The notes beneath the pieces are model-generated. The model saw only the letters and a list, made by a program, of their open reading frames with translations, had not been told where the DNA came from and did no database searches. The position numbers and the translations under genes are program-made. Below, piece by piece: positions 56,896-64,000 of a stretch of 64,000 bases of DNA (within the stretch, counting starts at the first letter, position 1; each line of letters starts with the position of its first letter). The DNA comes from Desulfosporosinus meridiei DSM 13257 (GTDB taxonomy: Bacteria; Bacillota; Desulfitobacteriia; Desulfitobacteriales; Desulfitobacteriaceae), in contig NC_018515.1 in assembly GCF_000231385.2 (NCBI RefSeq), forward strand, positions 3,802,501-3,866,500. Direction: 5' to 3'.

Positions 56896-57330
56896 CTAAT
56901 GAAAATCTACTTCTATGTTACGTGCTGCCGGGTGAGCATCTTTTAAAAAACTCAGTTTTAATACTCCGTTTTTATAACTGGCATGAGCACCATCAGTTTT
57001 AACCATAGCGGGAAGTGTCAACAATCTTGAAAATTTTCCAAAATGCCTTTCCGAATGTCGAGAAATACTTTCTTCATCGCCATCATAAGTAGATTTTCTA
57101 ACCTCTCCCTGAATTGTTAATCGATTTTCATCTAACGTAATATTAAGATCCTCCGGTTTTTCAATTCCAGGAATTTCTGCAACTACAATAACTTTATGTT
57201 GGGTTTCTTCAACATCTATGCGATACAAACCTTCTGTAAATAGTTCCTTTCCTTGCTTCAAAAATCGATCCATCTCATTCCAAAAAGGATCCGACAAACT
57301 AAATGGTTCGTTGGGAATCAACGACGACAT
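56896..57330 (-). CDS. Hsp20/alpha-crystallin small heat-shock protein
   Basis: ATP-independent holdase. 144 aa from ATG 57330 (GAGGTG 6 bases upstream). Alpha-crystallin domain about 45-140: VIVVAEIPGIEKPEDLNITLD, LTIQGE, SRHSERHFGKFSRLLTLP and ASYKNGVLKLSF. The first 40 residues are variable. Converges with the SASP gene. Confidence 0.92.
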   Translation of the reverse strand: MSSLIPNEPFSLSDPFWNEMDRFLKQGKELFTEGLYRIDVEETQHKVIVVAEIPGIEKPEDLNITLDENRLTIQGEVRKSTYDGDEESISRHSERHFGKFSRLLTLPAMVKTDGAHASYKNGVLKLSFLKDAHPAARNIEVDFH

Positions 57331-57434
57331 ATCACTCACCTCTTGTTTTTAGCCTTAGGATACACTTTTTTAACCCTGATTATCCTTGCCAGATAGAGAG
57401 ATTTATGATAACTGTTACCTTCATAAATTATAAA

Positions 57435-57473
57435 AGGTGAAGCAACCTACTTAAAAAGCAGTTTGCAACACCT
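57435..57473 (-). terminator. Terminator after the 141-aa gene
   Basis: Minus strand AGGTG (57469-57473) pairs with CACCT (57435-57439), with inner TTGC/GCAA pairs, and ends CACCTTTTATAA; 13 bases after the stop. Confidence 0.65.
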
Positions 57474-57485
57474 CCTCTTCTTTAC

Positions 57486-57911
57486 TTAACTGATGACTTT
57501 CCCTGAAATATTAGCTGGCCCAATAAGTGTTATTGTCCCTTGAGAAGTCTGCAGGTTACGAGCGAATAGTTGATAGACATGATGCCCTGCAGCAACATTA
57601 GTTAGGACGGCTTGAAATGTGCTTAAATTCTCCAGAGGCGTATCTGCTCCATCTTCTATTGATTCCTGATTGATTGAGGCAACGACTAGACCATCTTGTA
57701 GAATGGTAAGAGCAATTATTGGCTGATCTGGTTCCAGGGGATTGACATTAGTGACGATCCAACCAACCGATGTCAGCAGTTCGACAAAATTTGTGGATTG
57801 CGAGACAAATAGTCCAAACTGTAAAATTAATTGGTCAAATCCGTCGAGTACGACCGCAGAAGTATAAGCTTCATTCGTTAGAATACTTCTGTTGTAATTT
57901 AAGAGGGCCAT
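57486..57911 (-). CDS. Unknown 141-aa beta-rich protein
   Basis: I do not recognise it. MALLNYNRSILTNEAYTSAVVLD then strand-rich stretches (LILQFGLFVSQSTNFVELL, AGHHVYQLFARNL, GTITLIGPANISGKV). No signal peptide, TM or cysteines. The composition (Val, Ile, Thr, Asn, Gln) resembles spore-surface or head-like jellyroll proteins, but this is only an impression. AGGGAGG precedes ATG and a terminator follows, so it looks like a genuine monocistronic gene. Confidence 0.7.
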   Translation of the reverse strand: MALLNYNRSILTNEAYTSAVVLDGFDQLILQFGLFVSQSTNFVELLTSVGWIVTNVNPLEPDQPIIALTILQDGLVVASINQESIEDGADTPLENLSTFQAVLTNVAAGHHVYQLFARNLQTSQGTITLIGPANISGKVIS

Positions 57912-58089
57912 TTCTATAATCCTCCCTAAATATATTTATAGAGAATTTTTGTTAGTTCGCTTATTCTCTATTCAATGGTAATATATGTAATTTAGAGAAG
58001 GTTGGACATTATTATAATTAATTTTGATGAATTTCCCGCTTATTTTCGTATCGTACACCATTCAAGCAAATAGCAACAAAACATAAAGA

Positions 58090-58124
58090 TATCTATCCAA
58101 GAAATAAGTTTCTAAGAATAGATA
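58090..58124 (-). terminator. Possible terminator after the GGDEF/HD-GYP gene
   Basis: TATCTAT (58090-58096) pairs with ATAGATA (58118-58124), 16 bases past the stop, followed on the minus strand by TCTTTATGTTTTG. Modest stem. Confidence 0.45.
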
Positions 58125-58139
58125 CCTTTTGATCATCGT

Positions 58140-60758
58140 TTAACGTAATTTCATGGCAAATATTTGGGCTAGTTCAGGATCAAACTGTGTCCCCGAATTT
58201 TTAAGTATCTCTTGTAAGGCTGCTTCCTCACTTAAAGCTATTCGGTAGGGGCGTTCACTTACCATTGCATCATAACTGTCGGCCAGAGCAATGATTCTTG
58301 ATACTTTAGGAATTTCTTCACCTTTTAACCCTTTCGGATAACCCTTACCATCCCACCGCTCATGATGAGCCAAAATACCTTCGGCTAATTCTAACATTTC
58401 ATAGGATGTACTCAATATTCTAAAACCGATATCAGGATGCCTCTTAATTTGTTCCCACTCATTCTTAGTAAGCTTTTCGGGTTTATTGAGGATATGTTCT
58501 TCAATGGCGATTTTCCCTATATCATGTAATAAGCCTATAACTTTTAGACCACTTACTTCGATTTCAGGTAATCCTATTGCTTTTCCAATATCTTGACATA
58601 TTTGACTTACTCTTTTTGAGTGTTGTTCCTCCCGAGGGTTCTTTTCATGTAAGGTATTAATGATGGTATTAATCGTATTTCCTCTCATGCCTTCATTCTC
58701 AATAATTTTATTTTTGTACATCGAATCTTCAGCACTCTTAAGAACTTTAATTATACTCTCATCCGATTTTGTTTTTGTATCCCATCCAAATGAAATACTG
58801 ACACGTATTGAGTTTACTTGTACATTGGCATATTTTTCTCTTATTCTCGTTACAACTCTTTCCGCGTCTTCCATCGTTGTTTTTGGCAAAAGGATAACAA
58901 ATTCGTCTCCACCCCAGCGGGCGACAATATCATCTGCTCTGCACGCCCGCTGAATAGCCTTAGCTGCTTTTACCAGAAGTTCATCCCCTTTATCGTGTCC
59001 AAATGCATCATTTAAGATCTTAAGTCCATTCACATCCCCTACAATTATTGAAATTGGAATGTTACGCTCTGTATCTAAACGTTTAATTTCTTCTTCATAG
59101 AATCTTCGATTATAAAGACCAGTCAAAGGATCATGATAGCTCAAATAGCGGTTTTCATCTTCCTTTTTCTTGCGATCTGTGATATCTCTCACGATACTGA
59201 GAAGAACTCTTTTTTCTCCTAAGTAGGTACCTTGTGAACTTACTTCAACATTAATCGGAGTTCCATCTTTTAAGTAATGAATTGCGTCAAAAATAATTCC
59301 CTCGCTATCCGCCAAAGCCATTTGATCAACAATATTTGAGGCATCAATACGCCTTAAATCAAATATTTTTAAGTTCAGGAGTTCGGAATATGTATAGCCA
59401 TAGATCCTAACCGCGGCATCATTAGCTTCGAGAATATTTCCTTCCTTATCGATAAACAGCATTGCATCATTAGCCTTTTCGGCTAAAACCTGATACTTTT
59501 TAACTCTCTCATTTAACTGCTTCCACTCTGTAGTATCAATTCCTATTCCTGCAAAATATTGTTTGCCATTGATAACTACAGTACTTGCTGTAAAGTACAT
59601 AGGAATTTTTATACCGTCCTTTGTTTGTAAGTTGGCTTCAGCGGTTCCAAAGCCATTCTTCGAAACCATTCCGATTCCCTTTAAAACAGCACTCTTGCTC
59701 TTCTCGTCTCCTTCGTACCAATCTAATAAACTCTTATGAGCTAACTCTGCAGAGGTATACCCCGTCATCTCCTCATGCTTCTTATTCCATCGAATTAGCC
59801 TTTGATTATCATCGTAAAGAAAAATCATTCCTTGAGCACTGTCAAATAAGGCATCGGTGAAAACTCTTTCTTGATTCAATTCATTTTCAGCTCTTATCTT
59901 CTCAATTATCTCCTCTTCAAGCATTGCATTGATATCCTGCAGTTGGTTTGTTCGCTCAATCACCTTGTTTTCAAGGTCTTCATTTAATAGCCTAATTTCC
60001 AGTTCAGCCCTTTGCCGTTTAGCGATTTCTTCTTCAAGCATTGCATTAATCTCTTCAAGTTCGGCATTTGTTTCTTCTAATACAGCATTTGTTTCTTCCA
60101 GCATAGCATTGCTGTCTTGCAACTCTATATTAAGCTCTTCGAGCCGTGTAGTTCTTCTTTTTACTTTTAGTTCAAGTTCCGTATTCAACTCTTTCATTTC
60201 TAATTCTGTATTAATTTTACTGGCGATTTCATGCTCTAAGGAAACTCCTTTGAGAGCATATTTGGAAAGCATTTGAGCATTTAGGTACAGGTAATTACAA
60301 ATATTTACAAACTGGGATTTGCTCATACGCTTTACTTTCCCTAATTCTTTTTCATAAACATCTCGCTTAATTCCTATTAAATCTGCATAATTATTTTGGT
60401 TTATATTAAACTCGTCATCAACGATTTGACCGATCAGCCAGTTAGCAATGTGTTTACCACCAACAATGATACTTGCTCCTCCATCAAGCAATCCTCCGCT
60501 TAAACATCGTTTGATATTCGGCCCTTCCTCATTAGGACTTCCAATGATCGAATCCGAGATAAGGCAATTTCTAAAACCTATTTCAGTCTTTCTTATTTCG
60601 TTACATAAACCACAAAAGCCACTGGGTTCGGTAATGGGGGTTCCATCAGGTTCCGTTATGAGTGAAGCTACACCCATCGCATCCGAAAAAAGATCCTGCA
60701 GTTTCTGAATTTCAGATAGATCGAAGAAGTCTGTGAATTTGTATTCCATGGTTTTCAT
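58140..60758 (-). CDS. PocR-PAS-PAS-GGDEF-HD-GYP c-di-GMP signalling protein
   Basis: Cytoplasmic sensor of 872 aa that could both make and break cyclic di-GMP. PocR domain (about 6-170) with cysteines in SGFCGLCNEI; a coiled coil (about 170-300) full of repeated ELEEINAMLEEE units; two PAS domains (about 300-415 and 420-545); GGDEF (about 550-705) with RWGGDEFV and the inhibitory I-site RADD five residues before; HD-GYP (about 700-872) with LLHDIGK and HHERWDGKGYPKGLKG. No TM segment. ATG 60758 behind AAGGTTGGTG (weak RBS). PocR domains sense small ligands in other proteins; ligand here unknown. Confidence 0.92.
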   Translation of the reverse strand: MKTMEYKFTDFFDLSEIQKLQDLFSDAMGVASLITEPDGTPITEPSGFCGLCNEIRKTEIGFRNCLISDSIIGSPNEEGPNIKRCLSGGLLDGGASIIVGGKHIANWLIGQIVDDEFNINQNNYADLIGIKRDVYEKELGKVKRMSKSQFVNICNYLYLNAQMLSKYALKGVSLEHEIASKINTELEMKELNTELELKVKRRTTRLEELNIELQDSNAMLEETNAVLEETNAELEEINAMLEEEIAKRQRAELEIRLLNEDLENKVIERTNQLQDINAMLEEEIIEKIRAENELNQERVFTDALFDSAQGMIFLYDDNQRLIRWNKKHEEMTGYTSAELAHKSLLDWYEGDEKSKSAVLKGIGMVSKNGFGTAEANLQTKDGIKIPMYFTASTVVINGKQYFAGIGIDTTEWKQLNERVKKYQVLAEKANDAMLFIDKEGNILEANDAAVRIYGYTYSELLNLKIFDLRRIDASNIVDQMALADSEGIIFDAIHYLKDGTPINVEVSSQGTYLGEKRVLLSIVRDITDRKKKEDENRYLSYHDPLTGLYNRRFYEEEIKRLDTERNIPISIIVGDVNGLKILNDAFGHDKGDELLVKAAKAIQRACRADDIVARWGGDEFVILLPKTTMEDAERVVTRIREKYANVQVNSIRVSISFGWDTKTKSDESIIKVLKSAEDSMYKNKIIENEGMRGNTINTIINTLHEKNPREEQHSKRVSQICQDIGKAIGLPEIEVSGLKVIGLLHDIGKIAIEEHILNKPEKLTKNEWEQIKRHPDIGFRILSTSYEMLELAEGILAHHERWDGKGYPKGLKGEEIPKVSRIIALADSYDAMVSERPYRIALSEEAALQEILKNSGTQFDPELAQIFAMKLR

Positions 60759-61066
60759 TCATTTCACCAACCTTGCAAATAAAATGCCACTAGCGTTTGA
60801 CAAATCACCTTCGCCTGGGCTCAGGATCTTTGGTCATTCCTCTTAGAAATTATTATAATTTAACATTGGCATGATAAGTTATACTTTCTAATAAAGACTT
60901 TCATTTTGTAATTTAATTATTTAATTAGTTCAACAAATCTGTCTTTTTTCCTCTTATCTTTGACAACATATTTCTACAATAATTCGTTGTATACATTAAA
61001 ATTTCGACAATTATTCACTAGTATTGTAAATCAAAGTGTCAGACGCTTGTTAATATGCACGAACAT
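60759..61066 (-). other. Intergenic spacer upstream of the sensor gene
   Basis: No gene seen. A perfect -10 word TATAAT on the minus strand lies at 60852-60857 with no good -35. The last 80 bases before the ATG are GC-richer than the AT-rich rest, and may form a leader structure; I could not match a known riboswitch. Confidence 0.4.
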
Positions 61067-61104
61067 AAAGAGGACGCAGTTCAAAACTCTACAACGTCCT
61101 CTTT
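61067..61104 (-). terminator. Terminator of comM
   Basis: 10-bp stem AAAGAGGACG / CGTCCTCTTT with an 18-nt loop, 39 bases past the comM stop; the minus strand continues with ATGTTCG rather than a long U-run. Confidence 0.6.
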
Positions 61105-61142
61105 GATCTTTCTACCAATTTATCCATAACAATTTCTAATGA

Positions 61143-62702
61143 CTATGACATTCGTTTATCCAAAGAACGCAATTGTATTGACTCAGCTAAATGCTCTGGA
61201 AGAATCTCTCTCATGCCAGCTAGGTCAGCAATCGTACGCGCAACTTTTAAAATCCTGTCATGTGCGCGACCACTAAGATGTTGAGCATCAAAAATCCTCT
61301 GCAAAAGTGACTCACCAATCAAAGTTAGTTGAGTGTGATCTTTAGTCTCTTTGCCCGTCATTTCTGCATTGGTTTTTACCGATCCGAGGCGACTCCATTG
61401 AAGCTGGCGGGCTGCCATTACTCGCTTCCTGACCACTTGAGAAGATTCTTTGTTATTGCTAGTTCTCAACTCCGAAAAACTAAGTCTGGGAACTTCAATA
61501 TGTATGTCAAATCGATCTAAAAGCGGTCCTGAAATTCTACCTCTATAGTTTTGTATTTGAAAAGGCGTACACTGGCAGACTTTCCCCTGATCGCCATAAT
61601 AACCACACGGACAAGGATTCATGCTGGCTATAACACTTACATGAGCTGGATAGGTAATACTTCCTGATTGCCGAGTAATTGTTAATTCCCGATCTTCCAA
61701 AGGTTGCCGGAGGCACTCTAAAACTTCACGTGAGAACTCCGGTAGTTCATCTAAAAACAATACGCCATGATTTGCCAAGCTAAGCTCACCGGGGCGTAAC
61801 TTGCGACCTCCTCCAATCATACCAGCTTTGGTAACTGTATGATGAGGATTCCTAAATGGTCGTTTTCGCACTAGTGAACCATTAGTATTTAACAACCCAC
61901 AAACACTGTAAAGCTGTGTAACCTCAATACTCTCTTGCTCATTTAATTGGGGAAGTATCCCTGAGTAAGCTTTTGCCAATAGAGTCTTGCCTGATCCTGG
62001 TGGTCCAATGAGAATTGTATTATGACCACCCGCCGCAGCTATCTCCAAGGCACGTTTAACATGGTGTTGTCCATGAATATCAGACCAATCTATTTGTTTG
62101 TCGGTATATCCTTCAGTTTGATTCAACTGACCAACTGGTTCATCGTCGAAGTTGCTCTTGTTTTCAAGAGCCATAACTATTTTCGACAGTGTGGAAGAGC
62201 TATGTGTTTTGATTGCACTTACCAGACGTGCTTCAGCTAAATTATCGGGGGGAATTATTAATGCTAACCCTTCTGAAATCCTCACTTCATCAGATTCTGA
62301 CTGGGAATTCTCTTGATTTAGAGTAATGGCCATAGTCAAGACACCGGGTACAGGACGGAGAGTTCCTTCTAAGGATAATTCGCCGGAAAAAACATAATGA
62401 TTTACTGAAGGACATAAGCACTGTTGGGTTGCAGCTAGAATTCCAATCGCTATCGGGAGATCGAGTCCTGAGCCTTCTTTTCGTAAATCGGCAGGAGCCA
62501 AATTGACGGTTACCCGCTGAAATGGAAATTGATAGCCTGAGTTACGGATAGCAGACCGAACTCGATCTCTAGCCTCTCTAACAGCTGTATTTGGCAGACC
62601 CACAATATCAAAACACGGAAGACCATTCGCTACGTCAACTTCAACACGTATTAAATGAGCTTGTAAACCAAGAACCGTCATCCCATAAACAGCAGCAAAC
62701 AT
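61143..62702 (-). CDS. comM: YifB/ComM-family Mg chelatase-like AAA+ ATPase
   Basis: 519-aa ComM/YifB: N-terminal lonC-like domain (1-175; DVANGLPCFDIVGLPNTAVREARDRV), AAA+ domain with Walker A GPPGSGKTLLAKAY (about 232), Walker B GVLFLDELPEF, and a C-terminal Mg-chelatase helical domain. In Vibrio ComM drives branch migration in transformation; here with dprA 8 kb away. AAGGAGG precedes the ATG. Confidence 0.94.
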   Translation of the reverse strand: MFAAVYGMTVLGLQAHLIRVEVDVANGLPCFDIVGLPNTAVREARDRVRSAIRNSGYQFPFQRVTVNLAPADLRKEGSGLDLPIAIGILAATQQCLCPSVNHYVFSGELSLEGTLRPVPGVLTMAITLNQENSQSESDEVRISEGLALIIPPDNLAEARLVSAIKTHSSSTLSKIVMALENKSNFDDEPVGQLNQTEGYTDKQIDWSDIHGQHHVKRALEIAAAGGHNTILIGPPGSGKTLLAKAYSGILPQLNEQESIEVTQLYSVCGLLNTNGSLVRKRPFRNPHHTVTKAGMIGGGRKLRPGELSLANHGVLFLDELPEFSREVLECLRQPLEDRELTITRQSGSITYPAHVSVIASMNPCPCGYYGDQGKVCQCTPFQIQNYRGRISGPLLDRFDIHIEVPRLSFSELRTSNNKESSQVVRKRVMAARQLQWSRLGSVKTNAEMTGKETKDHTQLTLIGESLLQRIFDAQHLSGRAHDRILKVARTIADLAGMREILPEHLAESIQLRSLDKRMS

Positions 62703-62809
62703 ACGGAATTCCTCCTTGTATAAATAAATTCGTGATTATTCTGTTTTTTCCTTCCATACTCAATTATTAGTTATGTAATGAACTTCAAACAACGATATAG
62801 AATACTATA

Positions 62810-62871
62810 AAAAATATAGCTATCTAATAATGAGAGTCCTCAGACATGCATTATTAGATAGCTATATTTTT
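62810..62871. repeat. 23-bp perfect hairpin between comM and the transposase
   Basis: Arms 62810-62832 and 62849-62871 are exact complements over 23 bases with a 16-nt loop; a T-run ends the plus arm. It lies between divergent genes and terminates nothing obvious. It could be a terminator of an excised element or a MITE-like remnant. The rest of 62703-63021 holds no gene. Confidence 0.7.
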
Positions 62872-62957
62872 ATGAACAGTAGCAATTGGACACTGATAGA
62901 GGCTTAATTATAGGAACATATAAACCTCATCCAGAGCATGTCAAAATCGTAAACGTG

Positions 62958-63003
62958 GGTCTGTTGACAAAGTAAACAGTATTACCCACCGAAATGGTAT
63001 AAT
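62958..63003 (+). promoter_or_regulatory. Likely left end and promoter of the IS1182-type element
   Basis: TGGTATAAT (62995-63003) is an extended -10. Just upstream, GGTCTGTTGACAAAGTAAAC (about 62958-62977) is the kind of sequence found at IS1182 termini; I cannot confirm it because the right end is outside the window. Confidence 0.4.
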
Positions 63004-63021
63004 GTAGTAGGGTGATGTTTG

Positions 63022-64000
63022 ATGATGACTGAGCAAAAGAAAAAGCAAAACCGGATGCTTTGCGTACTTATGGAAGACCTTGTCCCGAAAGGGCATTTTC
63101 TAAGGAAACTGGACGCGGCGATCGATTTCAGTTTTGTCTATGAAATCATGAGGCCGTTGTACAGCGATCTTGGAAGACCGTCAATTGATCCGGTCGTTTT
63201 GGTGAAGATGCTTTTAATTGGCTACTTGTACGGGATAGATTCCGAACGGAAGCTTGAGGAAGAAGTCACAGTTAACAACGCCTATCGCTGGTTTCTTGGC
63301 CTTGACTTAGAGGATAAAGTTCCGGATCACTCCATCTTCTCCCAGAACCGCCGACGTAGATTCAAAGACTCAGAGGTGTTTCAGGAGATATTTCATAAGG
63401 TCGTTAAAGAATGTGCCGAGGCAGGACTCATAGGCGGTGAATGTGTGGTCATGGATTCCACTCATATCAAGGCCAACGCCGCTAACGGCAACTCTGAAAC
63501 GATGCTTCTCATGGAAGGGCCGGATGACTACTGGCAAAAGCTCAATGACGAACATGGTCAAAAGATCCGGCAAAAAAGAGAAGACGCCGACATGAGCGTA
63601 AAAATAAAAAAAAAGTCCGTCTCCGATCCTGAAGCCGGATGGATGCATAGACACCCCAAGCCAGCAGGCTTTCACTATTTATGCCATCAAAGCTCGGACA
63701 TCCAGTATGGTATCGTAACCGACGTGCATGTCACCCCTGGTGATGTGACAGACGCGCCCTATTGTGTTAAACGGATAGCATCTCAGAAGCAAAAACTAAA
63801 GATTGCCTACCGCTTTGCCGGATTGGACAGCGGCTATGATACAGTAGCAGTCCATCACGAGTTACATGAGCTTGGTATGAGGGGGTATATCCATCTGAAT
63901 ACCGGCCATAATGCCAATTGGCGCAAAGAAAGAGGGCTGTTTAGTATTGACGACTTCAACTATGATGCAATAAATGACCGTTATATCTGTCCAAACGGCT
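63022..64000 (+). mobile_element. IS1182-family transposase, 5' part (gene runs off the window)
   Basis: Translation from ATG 63022 (a second ATG follows directly; AGGGTGATG upstream) is open to the window edge, 326 codons. It has the IS1182/IS4-like hallmarks DPVVLVKMLLIGYLYGI, AYRWFLGLDL, PDHSIFSQNRRRRF, then catalytic-Asp segments VMDSTHIKANA and FAGLDSGYDT. The third catalytic residue would be beyond base 64000. No frameshift is seen. Codon use includes more CGG/GCG than neighbours, in line with a recently acquired element. A transposon adjacent to comM. Confidence 0.92.

Noticed and set aside
62964-63003. TTGACA at 62964 as the -35 for TATAAT at 62998
   Set aside because: Spacing of 28 bp is too long; the extended -10 alone is the better reading.
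63370-63675. 101-aa minus-strand ORF within the transposase region
   Set aside because: It is antisense to the continuous IS1182 reading frame and has no RBS.

Overview
The window reads as a chromosomal segment of a spore-forming, low-to-moderate GC Firmicute, most likely a Peptococcaceae/Desulfitobacteriaceae member close to Desulfosporosinus or Desulfitobacterium. This is inferred from gene content and order: spore genes (dipicolinate synthase, YlmC/YmxH, an alpha/beta SASP), strong AGGAGG-type ribosome binding sites with many GTG/TTG starts, and Bacillus-like blocks such as rpsO-pnp-ylxY-mlpA-ymxH-dpaAB-asd-dapG-dapA-rnj and topA-trmFO-xerC-hslV-hslU-codY. About 63 genes are supported, and nearly all lie on the minus strand. 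The window opens inside an RNase J gene and closes inside an IS1182-type transposase gene.

Layout, high to low coordinate along the minus strand: comM (61.1-62.7 kb); a PocR-PAS-PAS-GGDEF-HD-GYP sensor (58-60.8 kb); an unknown 141-aa gene, Hsp20, SASP(+), a TIM-barrel protein, DUF3786, DinB(+) and Ku (53-58 kb); dprA; the topA-trmFO-xerC-hslVU-codY block (44.4-51.6 kb); rpsB-tsf, then pyrH-frr and a small coupled ORF (40.5-43.7 kb); the isoprenoid/envelope block uppS-cdsA-permease-dxr-rseP-ispG-proS (32.3-40.3 kb); a glycine-riboswitch-controlled Na+/amino-acid symporter (30.4-32.1 kb); a plus-strand polar amino-acid ABC transporter (27.9-30.2 kb) divergent from ablAB-usp (25-27.5 kb); a short UvrC-like nuclease; the translation block rimP-nusA-ylxR-ylxQ-infB-rbfA-nrnA-truB-ribF (15-23.6 kb); rpsO; pnp; ylxY, dacF-like, mlpA, dut and ymxH; and finally dapB-dpaA-dpaB-asd-dapG-dapA-rnj.

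How the genes work together: asd, dapG, dapA and dapB make diaminopimelate/lysine precursors, and DpaA/DpaB divert the DapA product to dipicolinate for spores. AblA and AblB convert lysine to N-epsilon-acetyl-beta-lysine, an osmolyte. The divergent ABC transporter probably supplies the substrate, and both promoters carry the same palindrome. ispG and dxr (MEP pathway) feed UppS for undecaprenyl phosphate.

Most of the window is core genome. The less ordinary points are an 18-copy 33-bp repeat inside infB, paired palindromes between ablAB and the ABC operon, TTCG-rich intergenic palindromes, a structured rpsB leader, a tandem glycine riboswitch, a short UvrC paralogue, and several small or unknown genes. 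I found no CRISPR array, tRNA or rRNA gene, prophage or clear defence system. All function calls are from reading the sequence; no database search was run.
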